A stretch of 64,000 nt of DNA, taken from NCBI RefSeq assembly GCF_001500065.1, contig NZ_LQIN01000050.1, forward strand, positions 153,495 to 217,494. Reading direction: 5' to 3'. The notes beneath the pieces were generated by a model that saw only the letters and a list, made by a program, of their open reading frames with translations, did no database searches and was not told where the DNA came from. The translations under genes were made by a program, and so were the position numbers. Shown here in pieces: positions 23,943-32,441 of the stretch; the stretch's first letter is position 1, and each line of letters starts with the position of its first letter. The DNA is from Mycobacterium sp. IS-3022 (GTDB lineage: Bacteria; Actinomycetota; Actinomycetes; Mycobacteriales; Mycobacteriaceae).

Positions 23943-24341
23943 ATGATCAGGCCGCTGATGGTTTCGGGCCTCACCGTCGCCCTGAGCTGTCTACCGATCA
24001 CCGCCGCGGCGGGCGCCGACCCGCAGACGCCGCCGTGCACCTACACGCTGTCCCCGCCACACGTCGTCCAGGTATCGGGCACCGAAATGGTGGCCGTGAC
24101 GATGTCTCCGGCGGGATGCGACGGCGCCATCCCGTATCAATCGATCGCCTGCGTCCAACTGCAGGGCGGCCAGGGCCCCGGGCGGTGCGAGCAGAACAAC
24201 GGGCTGTTGCCGGCGCGGGTGTACTTCTCGCCGCACCAGCCCGGCGCGACCTACGTAGCCACCGGTCGAGGTTGCTCGACGACGGGTAACCCGCCGCAAC
24301 CGGTCTGCGCGCCGGCCGGCCCGCTGACCGCGACGTTGTAG
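23943..24341 (+). CDS. Secreted protein of unknown function
   Basis: This 132-residue protein has a Sec signal peptide (MIRPLMVSGLTVALSCLP, cleavage near AGA-DPQ). The mature part is small, with six cysteines (for example in TPPCTYTL, PAGCDGAI, SIACVQLQ, GRCEQNN, GRGCSTTG, QPVCAPAG), which probably form three disulfides in the periplasm or cell wall. Many mycobacteria have short exported proteins of this kind without known function. It lies 55 bases after pimC on the same strand. Confidence 0.75.
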   Translation: MIRPLMVSGLTVALSCLPITAAAGADPQTPPCTYTLSPPHVVQVSGTEMVAVTMSPAGCDGAIPYQSIACVQLQGGQGPGRCEQNNGLLPARVYFSPHQPGATYVATGRGCSTTGNPPQPVCAPAGPLTATL

Positions 24342-24438
24342 CGACCCCGGCCCGCCCGTTTAATCGGGCCTGCGCCCGGTTACCCGCAGAATTAGCGGGT
24401 TCGTCAATGAGCCGGCTCGACCGATCGAAGGAGCCGAC

Positions 24439-24882
24439 ATGGATAGCAACGTCATCGTGTGGATCGTCGTCGCCATCGCGGTGATCGCCGTCATCGCGCT
24501 GGTGGCGTTCCTGGCACGCAATGCGCGCACCAAGCGCCGCCGCATGGAGGCCGACCGGCTCCGGACGGAAATCGACCAGAAGACCCAGCACGTCGACAAG
24601 CGCGAGAATGTGGCCCAGGAGACCGAGGCACGGGCCCGCGCCGCGCAGGCCGAGGCGGAGGCGAAGGCCGCCGAAGCAGCCCGGCTGCAGGACGCCGCGC
24701 GCACGCATCGCGACGAGGTGACCACCAAGCGCGACGAACTCGACGAACAACGCGCCCGCGCCGACGCCCTCGACCCCAGGCGCGGCACCACGGATGCCGC
24801 CGCCACCACAGTCGATGGGACGCCGGCGGATCCACCCACCCGTTCCGACCACACCCGGGCACCGGAACAGCGGCGTCCGTGA
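24439..24882 (+). CDS. Single-pass membrane protein with coiled coil
   Basis: This 147-residue protein has one N-terminal transmembrane helix (VIVWIVVAIAVIAVIALVAFL, about residues 5-25, quoted in part) followed by the positively charged NARTKRRRMEADR. A long heptad-rich coiled coil at residues 35-110 is rich in Ala, Glu, Arg and Gln. The tail is polar and low in complexity. The topology is probably N-terminus out and coiled coil in the cytosol. The function is unknown. It overlaps the next gene by four bases (GTGA), so the two are coupled. GAAGGAG lies about eight bases before the ATG. Confidence 0.78.
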   Translation: MDSNVIVWIVVAIAVIAVIALVAFLARNARTKRRRMEADRLRTEIDQKTQHVDKRENVAQETEARARAAQAEAEAKAAEAARLQDAARTHRDEVTTKRDELDEQRARADALDPRRGTTDAAATTVDGTPADPPTRSDHTRAPEQRRP

Positions 24883-25577
24883 GCTGCCGGGCAAAGACGA
24901 CGTCGGCGGTGTTGTTCGACGTCGACGGCACGCTGGTCGACTCGAACTACCTCCATGTGTATGCGTGGTATCGGGCGTTCGAGGAGGCCGGCCACCCCGT
25001 CGAGGCCTGGCGTATCCACCGCTCGATCGGAATGGACGGCACGACACTGGTCAACACCCTGGCCGGGGAAGCCGGCGCGGCAGCGTGCGAGCAGGCCAAG
25101 GATCTGCACTCGCGCTATTACAAGGAATTGGCACCCCATCTCAGACGGTTGCCCGGCGCGCGGGAACTGCTCGAAGCCGTCCACAAGCTCGACATTCGGG
25201 TCGTGCTGGCCACCTCGGCGCCGGAGGAGGAGTTGTCGGTCCTGCGCGAGGTGCTCGACTGCGACCACCTGGTGTTCGCGGTGACGTCGTCGAAGGATGT
25301 GGACACCGCCAAACCCGAACCCGACATCATCGAGATCGCGCTCGAGCGCGCCGGGGTGACGGCCTCGCACGCCATTTTCCTGGGCGACACGGTGTGGGAC
25401 ATGGAGGCCTGTCGGCGCGCCGGAGTCGGCAGCATCGGGGTGCTGAGCGGGGGAGTGTCCCGTTCAGAGCTCGAAAAGTCTGGGGCGCAGCGGGTTTTCG
25501 AACATCCTCTGGAGCTGTGCCAGCACCTGGACGACACTTCGATCGCGGCGCTGGCCAACATCGTCGGCTCCCGCTGA
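24879..25577 (+). CDS. HAD-superfamily hydrolase (phosphoglycolate phosphatase-like)
   Basis: This 232-residue phosphatase is of the beta-phosphoglucomutase/Gph subgroup. The nucleophile motif is VLFDVDGTLVDS, the second motif is VLATSAPEEE (Thr/Ser), the lysine is in DTAKPEPDI and the acidic motif is FLGDTVWDMEA. The alpha-helical cap lies between motifs 1 and 2. The GTG start overlaps the stop of the membrane coiled-coil gene. The substrate is unknown; small sugar phosphates or phosphoglycolate are typical. It converges with the Rv2629-family gene with a gap of 13 bases. Confidence 0.86.
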   Translation: MSCRAKTTSAVLFDVDGTLVDSNYLHVYAWYRAFEEAGHPVEAWRIHRSIGMDGTTLVNTLAGEAGAAACEQAKDLHSRYYKELAPHLRRLPGARELLEAVHKLDIRVVLATSAPEEELSVLREVLDCDHLVFAVTSSKDVDTAKPEPDIIEIALERAGVTASHAIFLGDTVWDMEACRRAGVGSIGVLSGGVSRSELEKSGAQRVFEHPLELCQHLDDTSIAALANIVGSR

Positions 25578-25590
25578 GCGGCGGCTGCGG

Positions 25591-26691
25591 TCAGCGGGGC
25601 AGCGCGTACCGCAGGATCGCCGCGACGCCGTCGGCCGGGGCGATGCGCTCATCGGTGCGGATCAGAGCGGCACCGGTCGCGATCGCCGCCATCGGGAGCG
25701 CCTCGTCCGCCCGCAGGGTCTGGGTCGGAGCCGTCCCGAGTTCGGAGAGCACGATGGCATTCGGTGCAACCGTCGCGAGGTCGTCACCGGCGACGACGGT
25801 CGCATCACCGACGTCGCCGATGATCAGCGTCTCGACCGCGCCGGCCCGCAGGGCCGCGGTGACGCCGCCGAGGCCTTCGGTCGCCAGGCCTTCACCTCGG
25901 CCCAACTCTGCGCCGAACCGTTGTGCGGCATCGTCGATCGCGGCCAGGCGACGGTGCTGGAACTCCTGTTCGATTGCGTGCTGCAGGTCTGCGTCGTCAA
26001 AACCACTGTGCCGCGCGCCGACATTCACGTCGACGACCAGGGCGGTGACTCGTTCGGGCAGGTGCGCGACAAGATCGGTGCGGGACTGAACTTCGCCGAC
26101 GACGAACACCACCTCCGGGCGGGCGTCGTCGACCAAGGTGGTGAGCTCGCCCGCGACCGCGCGGATGTTCTGTTGGCGCGCCCCCTCGGCGGCGCGTTGC
26201 GGATCGCCGTAGCCCGGTGTCTCCGCCGCTGACGCCTTGTGCACCGGGTACGCATCACCGTCAACCGTGTCCGACACCGCGGTGCCCTCGCGATACAGCG
26301 TGATGTCGCCACCCTCGTGGTCGACGATCACCACCGCGTATGTCGGCCGGTCGAGGGCGTGTTCGACGACCGGGACGATGTAGGGCAGCGTCGAGACCCG
26401 CACGACGGGGCTGATCGGCCGGATGAGGTGCTCGTTGACGAGGATGCCGTCGCGGCTCGCCACCACGGCGCGGCCGCTGCGGCCGACCGGCGGCGTGGTC
26501 TCCACGACGGCCTGTTCGATGCTCTGCGTCACCGCCGGATCGGCGCCCTGCTGCTCGAGTTGCTCACGCAGCGACCGCCACTTCAACTCCATCTGCGCGG
26601 CCGCATCCGCTGTGTTGTGCGAATCGTCGAAGTACACCGACGCGTACGGGCCGTTCGAGGTCAGCAAGGTGCGGAAGTGTTCGGGTTGCAT
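25591..26691 (-). CDS. Rv2629/Balon-family ribosome-associated protein (baeRF-like)
   Basis: This 366-residue protein belongs to the Rv2629 group of bacterial proteins that resemble archaeo-eukaryotic release factor 1. The group recently gained attention because Balon-type members bind the ribosomal A site as hibernation factors. Family signatures include ASVYFDDSHNTADA at the start, VVASRDGILVNEHL, RPTYAVVIVDHEGGDITLY, and the C-terminal eL30-like part with ETLIIGDVGDATVVAGDD and AAIATGAALIRTDERIAPADGVAAILRYA. M. smegmatis and M. tuberculosis have several paralogs, so which one this is cannot be told. It is cytosolic. It lies 76 bases downstream of cyp124 on the same strand. Confidence 0.8.
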   Translation of the reverse strand: MQPEHFRTLLTSNGPYASVYFDDSHNTADAAAQMELKWRSLREQLEQQGADPAVTQSIEQAVVETTPPVGRSGRAVVASRDGILVNEHLIRPISPVVRVSTLPYIVPVVEHALDRPTYAVVIVDHEGGDITLYREGTAVSDTVDGDAYPVHKASAAETPGYGDPQRAAEGARQQNIRAVAGELTTLVDDARPEVVFVVGEVQSRTDLVAHLPERVTALVVDVNVGARHSGFDDADLQHAIEQEFQHRRLAAIDDAAQRFGAELGRGEGLATEGLGGVTAALRAGAVETLIIGDVGDATVVAGDDLATVAPNAIVLSELGTAPTQTLRADEALPMAAIATGAALIRTDERIAPADGVAAILRYALPR

Positions 26692-26767
26692 GGCCGTTGG
26701 TTACCCGTCGAGCAGCCGACGACACAGGTTTTCCCGTGGACGGCCGCACGAGCGAGCTCGCTTGCGC

Positions 26768-28087
26768 TCAGCGTGGCGACGACGGGGGTGTCCAGGACAC
26801 CGGTAAGCGCTTGATCCCGTGGATGAACGGCGACAGCAGCCGCGCCGGTTCCTCGGTCGCGGCGATGTCTGGTACCCGCCGGTGCAATTCCTCGAAGACG
26901 ACGCTGATCTCGCGCCGGGCCAAGTTCGCACCGAGGCAGAAATGCGCGCCGCCGCCGCCGAACCCGGCATGGGGATTGGGGTTACGTCCCACGTCGAATG
27001 TCCACGGGTCGGCGAACCGGTCCTCGTCGCGGTTCGCCGAGCAGTACCACAGTGTGACCTTGTCGCCGGCGGCCATCTTGACGCCGCTCAGTTCACAGTC
27101 CTCGGTGAGTGTGCGACGCATGTAGATCACCGGCGAGGCCCACCGGACGATCTCCTCGACCGCGGTCGGCGCGAGGGTTTCGTAATCTGCCCACCACCGC
27201 GCCCGCTCCTCGGGGTAGCGGGTGAGCGCCAGCACGCCGTGGCTGATCGCGTTGCGGGTGGTCTCGTTGCCGGCGACGACGAGCAAGATGAAGAACGAGG
27301 CGATCTCGGCCGACGTCAGCCGCTCACCGTCGACCTCGGCCTGCACCAGGGCGGTCGTCAGGTCTTCCTGTGGACGCGCCCGACGGTCCTCGGCGTGGGC
27401 GGTTGCGTAGGCGCCGATGTCCATCGCGACCTTGACGAACTCCTCGTAGTCCTGCGCGATGTCCTTGTCGCCGAAGCCGAGAATCACGTTGGTCCAGTGA
27501 AAGATCTGCTGGTGGTCGTCCTCCGGGATGCCCATCATGTCGCAGATCACCTGCAGCGGCAGTGGCCCCGCCAACTTCCCGACGACTTCGCCTTGGCCGT
27601 CGGGATGTTCGGCGATCATCGCCTCGACGAGCCGGCGGGCCCTGTCGCGGACCGACGCCTCGGTGCGCGCCACCACCCGCGGGGTGAACGCCCGGCTGAC
27701 GATGCTGCGCAGCCGCAGATGACGCGGGTCGTCCATCACGATCATCGAGCCGAAATACTCCGACAGTTCCGGGTTGGCGTCATTGATCGTGATGCTCGGG
27801 CTCGAGCTGAAGATGTGCGGATGACGGCTCGCGTACCAGACGTCGTCGAACCGGGTGATCGCCCAGTGCCCGGGCCCCTCCTGAACACCGGGTGTCTCGA
27901 GCGGCAGATGGAACGACACCGGCGCTTCGCGGCGCAGCGTGGCAAAGGCGCCGTCTCGGAAGTCGTCGGACTGCACCCAGAACTTCCAGGAGCCCAGGTC
28001 GATGTCGGACAACGGCACCTGCGGCGGCGCCGTGCCGTTCGCCCGGGTCAGCTGGACTCCAGACGTGTGCGATGTCGCGATACCCAC
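26768..28087 (-). CDS. cyp124: Cytochrome P450 CYP124 (methyl-branched lipid omega-hydroxylase)
   Basis: This 439-residue soluble P450 matches CYP124 of M. tuberculosis almost throughout (for example DDFRDGAFATLRREAPVSF, SRHPHIFSSSPSITINDANP quoted in part, DPRHLRLRSIVSRAFTP). The I-helix oxygen-binding motif is VVAGNETTRNA, the K-helix ExxR is in EEIVRWASP, and the heme-binding loop is FGGGGAHFCLGANLAR with the Cys ligand. CYP124 hydroxylates the omega carbon of methyl-branched lipids and also cholest-4-en-3-one and vitamin D3-like sterols. It needs a separate ferredoxin and reductase. The start is a GTG at 28087. The SnoaL-like gene 44 bases upstream is in the same direction. Confidence 0.92.
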   Translation of the reverse strand: MGIATSHTSGVQLTRANGTAPPQVPLSDIDLGSWKFWVQSDDFRDGAFATLRREAPVSFHLPLETPGVQEGPGHWAITRFDDVWYASRHPHIFSSSPSITINDANPELSEYFGSMIVMDDPRHLRLRSIVSRAFTPRVVARTEASVRDRARRLVEAMIAEHPDGQGEVVGKLAGPLPLQVICDMMGIPEDDHQQIFHWTNVILGFGDKDIAQDYEEFVKVAMDIGAYATAHAEDRRARPQEDLTTALVQAEVDGERLTSAEIASFFILLVVAGNETTRNAISHGVLALTRYPEERARWWADYETLAPTAVEEIVRWASPVIYMRRTLTEDCELSGVKMAAGDKVTLWYCSANRDEDRFADPWTFDVGRNPNPHAGFGGGGAHFCLGANLARREISVVFEELHRRVPDIAATEEPARLLSPFIHGIKRLPVSWTPPSSPR

Positions 28088-28131
28088 CCTCCCGAGAGTA
28101 GGCCGTGTGCGGCCGCAGAAGCGGAGATTCG

Positions 28132-28635
28132 TTAGGACAGCTGCCAGTTCATGTTTTCTGCGAACGCCCGGGCGTCGTCGGAGATCGTGCCGAGCTCATG
28201 GCAGCGTTGGATGTAGCCCTGCACCATCACCAGGAAGTTCATCGGGTTGTAGGCGTCTTCCTCGTAACTCCACTTGCCGTCGCCGGCATATCTGAGCACG
28301 GTGATGACCGGTGTGCCGTGCACGCTGCCGTCGCCGGGATCCTTCATGGTGTTGACGTTCCGGTTGATGACCCAGCCCTTGTCGACGTCGATCGAGTACC
28401 ACTCGACGGGATAGAACGGCATTTCGCTGCCCGGGAAGGTGTTCATCGTCGGGACGATCCAGTCGCGGATCGCCTCGCGGCCGGACATGTTTCCGAGCGC
28501 ATGCTCGACATATGTGGCGTCTTCGGTGAACTGGTCGGCGTAGCTCGCCCAGTTCCACGTCTGGCCGATGTCGACCACCACATCCTGGTAGCCGCGGAAC
28601 GCGTCCTCGAGTTCTTCTCGTGTCCACTGACCCAT
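28132..28635 (-). CDS. SnoaL-like (NTF2-fold) protein upstream of cyp124
   Basis: This 167-residue protein opens with MGQWTREELEDAFRGYQDVV and contains WNWASYADQFTEDATYVEHALGNMSG, the helix-strand pattern of the SnoaL-like family, then MPFYPVEWYSIDVDKGWVINR. The fold makes a pocket that in relatives binds polyketides, steroids or small acids; delta-5-3-ketosteroid isomerase is one. No catalytic Asp/Tyr set can be assigned safely. GGGAG lies about nine bases before the ATG. The gene is the likely first gene of a unit with cyp124, so a lipid or sterol substrate is plausible. Confidence 0.77.
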   Translation of the reverse strand: MGQWTREELEDAFRGYQDVVVDIGQTWNWASYADQFTEDATYVEHALGNMSGREAIRDWIVPTMNTFPGSEMPFYPVEWYSIDVDKGWVINRNVNTMKDPGDGSVHGTPVITVLRYAGDGKWSYEEDAYNPMNFLVMVQGYIQRCHELGTISDDARAFAENMNWQLS

Positions 28636-28873
28636 CGCACACTCCCTCGGTTTCGCGGCTGAACTGGCATCGTTCTACCAAACCCGTCCGCGCCGCGAGG
28701 CCGAATCAGGACACGATGACGGCGGCCGATAGTCGGCAGGTACACCTCGCCGAACCGACAGCGGTTATCCAATGCGTAAGCGACACAACGTAATACGACG
28801 GACAGTCCAGGCGAACGGGGCGATGCGCTGATCGTGTGCCACAAACTCGGTCAGCCGCGTTAGTGTCTCAGTC

Positions 28874-29833
28874 ATGGCTCTCGGCATCGACGCCCAGGTG
28901 CTGGCGGAAATGGCGCCGCTTCTGGCCGCAGTCGGTGACATCGAACCTGCACCGGTGGGCGACGTCGAGTCGCGGCGCGTGAACGGACACCGAATGTTCG
29001 ACTCGGTCGCCGCCGCCTGGACCCCCGCCGAAGGCGTCGAGGTCACGCGGTACTCGTTGAGGACCGACGACGGGGCGACGCTGCCGCTCGGCTGGTACCG
29101 GCGAGCGGGGCCACAGCCCGGCAGCGCGGCGCTGTATCTGCACGGCGGCGGAATGATCTTCGGGCTGGAGCACATCGGCCGCCTGTACGACGCGGCGGTG
29201 CGCGACTACGTAGCTGCCTCGGGCGTGCCGATGCTCGTCGTCGACTACCGGATCGCCCCGGAGCACCCGCACCCGCAACCGGTCGAGGACTGCTTTGCGG
29301 CGCTGCGCTGGCTGGCCGGAAACGCCACGACGCTCGGTGTCGAGCCGGGCCGGATCGCCGTGATGGGCGACAGCGCCGGTGGCGGCCTGGCCGCGGCCGT
29401 CTGCCTTCTCGCTCGGGATCGTGGCGGGCCGGCGATCGCTGCGCAGATTCTGATCTACCCGATGCTCGATGATCGCCCCAGCAGCCCGAACCCGGCCCTG
29501 ACGCCGTTTTTGACATGGACCTACGACGACAACGCCACCGGCTGGGGCGCGTTGCTCGGTGCGAACGCCGGAACGGATTCGGTGTCGCCGTACGCCGCGC
29601 CGGCCCGCGCCGCGGACCTCAGCGAGCTCCCGGACACCTACCTCGACGTGGGTGACCTCGACATCTTCCGCAACGAGGACATCGCCTATGCGTGCCGCCT
29701 CGCCGACGCCGGGGTGCCCACCGAATTGCACGTGTACCCGGGTTGCCCGCACGCATTCGAGGCACTGGCCAGGAACGCCGGGATATCGCAGCGGGCGATC
29801 AGTGATCGTGTCCGTCGCCTGCGCAGCGTCTGA
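28874..29833 (+). CDS. Alpha/beta hydrolase of the hormone-sensitive lipase family
   Basis: This 319-residue esterase of the HSL/type IV lipase group carries the oxyanion motif ALYLHGGGMIFG, the nucleophile elbow VMGDSAGGG, the acid in DVGDLDIFRN and the His in PGCPHAFEAL. VVDYRIAPEHPHPQPVEDC is also typical. No signal peptide is seen, so it acts in the cytosol, most likely on short-chain esters or triacylglycerol fragments. It corresponds to the Lip protein group of M. tuberculosis, but the particular ortholog is not clear. It is divergent from the SnoaL-like/cyp124 unit and converges with the SRPBCC gene. Confidence 0.88.
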   Translation: MALGIDAQVLAEMAPLLAAVGDIEPAPVGDVESRRVNGHRMFDSVAAAWTPAEGVEVTRYSLRTDDGATLPLGWYRRAGPQPGSAALYLHGGGMIFGLEHIGRLYDAAVRDYVAASGVPMLVVDYRIAPEHPHPQPVEDCFAALRWLAGNATTLGVEPGRIAVMGDSAGGGLAAAVCLLARDRGGPAIAAQILIYPMLDDRPSSPNPALTPFLTWTYDDNATGWGALLGANAGTDSVSPYAAPARAADLSELPDTYLDVGDLDIFRNEDIAYACRLADAGVPTELHVYPGCPHAFEALARNAGISQRAISDRVRRLRSV

Positions 29834-29854
29834 CCGCCGGCCCGACGCCGCGCC

Positions 29855-30340
29855 TCACCCGCCGTCGGGCGATTCGACGACGGCTTTGATGCGCTCGAGC
29901 GTCTTGCGCATGTCGCGGATGTTGCGACGGCGTCGAAGCTGACCACCCAACACCGAGAACACCTTCATCGGTATCGATTCGGCCAGCCGGAACGACTCGG
30001 TGACCTCGGTGCCGCCGTCAACGGGAGTGAGCCGGTAGTGCCAGTTGTTCACCGGTTTGTCGCCGAGCAGCACCGCGAACCCGAACTCGCGGCCCGGTTC
30101 ACAGGCGGTCACCTCACATGTCGTCCAGTACACCGGCCCGATCTCATTGCGCTTGACGTGTCCTCGGAATCGGGCGCCGAGTGCCGGGCCGGTCGCGCCG
30201 CCGAGCCATTCGGCCTCCATCACCTCGGGGGAGAACTTGCCGGTGTTCCGCACATCGGCGATCAGCTCCCAGATCCGCTCCGCCGGTGCCGCCATCGACA
30301 CCGTCACCGCTCCGTCCACCGATGCCTCGCTCTCTCCCAA
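29855..30340 (-). CDS. SRPBCC (START-like) family protein
   Basis: This 161-residue protein has the helix-grip fold, shown by VDGAVTVSMAAPAERIWELIADVRNTGKFSPEVMEAEW at the start (shown here as motif, not full), GARFRGHVKRNEIGPVYW in the sheet, and GTEVTESFRLAESIPMKVFSVLGG before the long C-terminal helix. The pocket binds hydrophobic ligands, and many mycobacterial members have no assigned function. It may act as a cyclase/aromatase-like or lipid-binding protein. It is followed upstream by a duplicated 19-base sequence. Confidence 0.8.
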   Translation of the reverse strand: MGESEASVDGAVTVSMAAPAERIWELIADVRNTGKFSPEVMEAEWLGGATGPALGARFRGHVKRNEIGPVYWTTCEVTACEPGREFGFAVLLGDKPVNNWHYRLTPVDGGTEVTESFRLAESIPMKVFSVLGGQLRRRRNIRDMRKTLERIKAVVESPDGG

Positions 30341-30369
30341 GCGTTTTCAGCACCCTAACGTCCAATCGA

Positions 30370-30407
30370 TCGGATGCACCAGGACTTGTCGGATGCACCA
30401 GGACTTG
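30370..30407. repeat. Tandem 19-bp direct repeat (two exact copies)
   Basis: The 19-base unit TCGGATGCACCAGGACTTG occurs twice without a gap, at 30370-30388 and 30389-30407. It lies in the spacer between the SRPBCC gene start and the end of the GerW-like gene, close to the SRPBCC promoter. Confidence 0.9.
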
Positions 30408-30438
30408 ATAGTCACCGAACGGCCGAAACCGAATCCGG

Positions 30439-30783
30439 CTACCGCGACGAGATATCCCCGTACAGATCGGGCCACGGCGGGCGACGCACCATCGCCACCC
30501 CGGCGAGCGTCGCCGAGACCAGCCCGACCAGGATGCCCGTCAACGCGATGCGCGTCGCATCGACCGCGGGGCGCCAAACGGCGTCACCGTCCTTGAGGAC
30601 GAACACCCCGGCCGGTTTCGTCAGCACCCTGACGTTCGCGTCACCGCCGCGCCGGGCCCGTCCGCGTACCTCTGCGACGGGAATGACGGTTGTGCCGTCG
30701 GCCGCTTCATAGGGTTGGCCGAAGACACGGGACGCGCCGGGATCGAAGTCGAGTGTCTCCAACAGTTCTGCACGCAGGTCCAT
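30439..30783 (-). CDS. GerW/YtfJ-like family protein with a C-terminal membrane helix
   Basis: This 114-residue protein has the core pattern VFGQPYEAADGTTVIPVAEVRGRA, which matches the YtfJ/GerW family named after a sporulation protein but widespread in non-sporulating actinobacteria. The usual Gly-rich stretch is short here (RRGGDANVRV). A hydrophobic segment near residues 80-98 (LTGILVGLVSATLAGVAMV) predicts one transmembrane helix. The function in mycobacteria is unknown. The start is ATG 30783. It is 93 bases downstream of a small acidic protein gene in the same direction. Confidence 0.72.
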   Translation of the reverse strand: MDLRAELLETLDFDPGASRVFGQPYEAADGTTVIPVAEVRGRARRGGDANVRVLTKPAGVFVLKDGDAVWRPAVDATRIALTGILVGLVSATLAGVAMVRRPPWPDLYGDISSR

Positions 30784-30876
30784 GGCCTCATGCTTACTAC
30801 CGCCGACGGATGGTGGCAGCCGATCGGCCCGACGTGCGCCATGCCCGCGGGAACTGCGCGGGCGAGCCGGACGTCG

Positions 30877-31086
30877 TTACTCGAGATCGAAGTCGTCGTC
30901 GGGAATCGGCACCTCGATCGACTGATCGATGAGATCCGCCTCGTCGGCGTCCCACGTGCGTGCCGTCGAGACCGCGGAGGCGTCCAACGAGGTGTCCTGC
31001 TCGGCCGGGTCCACCGGAATGCTCTGTTCTGCGACATCTGCTTCGGGAATGGCTTCGCCGAACGCGAGGCCGTCAGGTCTGGTCAT
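30877..31086 (-). CDS. Small acidic protein, DUF5709-like
   Basis: This 69-residue, very acidic protein contains two short similar motifs, EADVAEQSIPVDP and EADLIDQSIEVPIPDDD, a pattern seen in small actinobacterial proteins of the DUF5709 type. It has no cysteines, membrane segment or signal. The ATG at 31086 is supported by GGAACGGAG about nine bases upstream, which rules out the much longer in-frame extension toward 31761 that runs antisense to the methyltransferase gene. The function is unknown. Confidence 0.65.
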   Translation of the reverse strand: MTRPDGLAFGEAIPEADVAEQSIPVDPAEQDTSLDASAVSTARTWDADEADLIDQSIEVPIPDDDFDLE

Positions 31087-31317
31087 GATCGGTCTCCGTT
31101 CCACTTCTCGAGGGACTACTGACATGCACTTGCCAGGATAGTGCGGTTCCCGGCGGCATGACACACAGCGCCTGGCGCTCGAGCGTCGCGGCTCAGCCCT
31201 ATGACCAGGGCAATGACGTCTGCGGGCAGGCGCTGTGCGTAAACTGCCACCCACGGGGGAGGCTCTCGAACCGTGCGGAGCTTCGAACCAGACCACTTCC
31301 GACGCCAGAGGCTTACC

Positions 31318-32205
31318 GTGCCAGAAAAATCGACCGACACCGCCCAGGATCTCACGCCGCATTTCGAGGACGTGCAGTCGCATTACGACCTGTCCGACGA
31401 CTTCTACCGGCTGTTCCTCGACCCCACCCAGACCTACAGTTGCGCCTACTTCGAGCGCGACGACATGACGCTCGAGGAAGCGCAGCTCGCCAAGATCGAC
31501 CTGTCGCTCGGCAAACTCGGACTTCAGCCCGGGATGACGCTGCTCGACGTCGGCTGCGGCTGGGGCGCGACGATCAAGCACGCAGTACAGCGCTACGACG
31601 TCAACGTCGTCGGCCTGACGCTGAGCAAGAACCAGCAGGCTCATGTCCAGAAGGTGCTCGACGCGCTCGACAGCCCCCGCAGCAAGCGGGTCTTGCTGCA
31701 GGGCTGGGAACAGTTCCACGAGCCGGTCGACCGGATCGTGTCCATCGGTGCGTTCGAGCACTTCGGCCGCGACCGTTACGACGAGTTCTTCAAGATGGCC
31801 TACGAGGCGCTACCCAGCGACGGCGTGATGATGCTGCATACCATCGTCAAGCCCGATGACGACGAATTTGCCGCCCGCGGCCTGCCCGTCACGATGACGA
31901 AGATCCGCTTCTTCAAGTTCATCATGGACGAGATCTTCCCCGGCGGCGACCTCCCGCAACCGGTGACGGTCAAGAACCACGCAACCAAGGCCGGCTTCAA
32001 CGTCCGGCTCGTGCAGCCCCTGCGGCTGCACTACGCGCGCACCCTGGACCACTGGAGCGCGGCGCTCGAGGCGCACAAGGACGAGGCGATCGCGATTCAG
32101 TCCCAAGAGGTCTACGACCGGTACATGAAGTACCTGACCGGGTGCGCCGACCTGTTCCGCGAGGGTTACACCGACGTCTGTCAGTTCACCCTGACCAAGA
32201 GCTAA
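31318..32205 (+). CDS. Mycolic acid cyclopropane synthase (CmaA1/PcaA family methyltransferase)
   Basis: This 295-residue S-adenosylmethionine-dependent methyltransferase modifies double bonds of mycolic acids to cyclopropane rings. The family features are HYDLSDDFYRLFLDPTQTYS, YFERDDMTLEEAQLAKIDL, the SAM motif LLDVGCGWGATI, VVGLTLSKNQ, VDRIVSIGAFEHFG with the active-site Glu, and the C-terminal YDRYMKYLTGCADLFREGY. The C-terminal part is closest to PcaA, but CmaA1 and Mma proteins are similar enough that the exact name is uncertain. I prefer the GTG at 31318 with AGAGG upstream; a GTG at 31273 would add 15 residues. It overlaps the convergent 79-residue gene by four bases. Confidence 0.9.
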   Translation: MPEKSTDTAQDLTPHFEDVQSHYDLSDDFYRLFLDPTQTYSCAYFERDDMTLEEAQLAKIDLSLGKLGLQPGMTLLDVGCGWGATIKHAVQRYDVNVVGLTLSKNQQAHVQKVLDALDSPRSKRVLLQGWEQFHEPVDRIVSIGAFEHFGRDRYDEFFKMAYEALPSDGVMMLHTIVKPDDDEFAARGLPVTMTKIRFFKFIMDEIFPGGDLPQPVTVKNHATKAGFNVRLVQPLRLHYARTLDHWSAALEAHKDEAIAIQSQEVYDRYMKYLTGCADLFREGYTDVCQFTLTKS

Positions 32206-32441
32206 CGGCGCCGCAGCGTCCGCCACAGCCGCAGCGGCAGCAAGCCGAGTAGCGGCGCGCGTTTGCCCAAGTCGTCGGTATCGCGCTTGTTGAACGCGGC
32301 GGCGTACCGCGCTGCGTCCTGCGCGGTCGGGTAATCCTTGGCGCCTTGCGCTTCGCCGCAGCGTTCGCATCGCCACCGCATGGTGTGACCGTCGACCCGA
32401 AACGTCGGGTCGTGCCCGAATACACGGCATGCCAACGTCAT
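32202..32441 (-). CDS. Small zinc-ribbon-like protein
   Basis: This 79-residue basic protein starts MTLACRVFGHDPTFRVDGHTMRW and has one clear C-x2-C knuckle (RCERCGEA) plus Cys5 and two His residues near the N-terminus. This suggests a small zinc-binding domain like that of the DUF1660 type. The C-terminal tail is rich in Arg (LRLWRTLRRR). The function is unknown. Its ATG overlaps the stop of the MFS gene (32438-32441), so it should be coexpressed with that transporter. Confidence 0.68.
   Translation of the reverse strand: MTLACRVFGHDPTFRVDGHTMRWRCERCGEAQGAKDYPTAQDAARYAAAFNKRDTDDLGKRAPLLGLLPLRLWRTLRRR

Noticed and set aside
30877..31761. 294-codon reading of the small acidic gene
   Set aside because: The added N-terminal part is antisense to the cyclopropane synthase; the ATG at 31086 has its own ribosome binding site.
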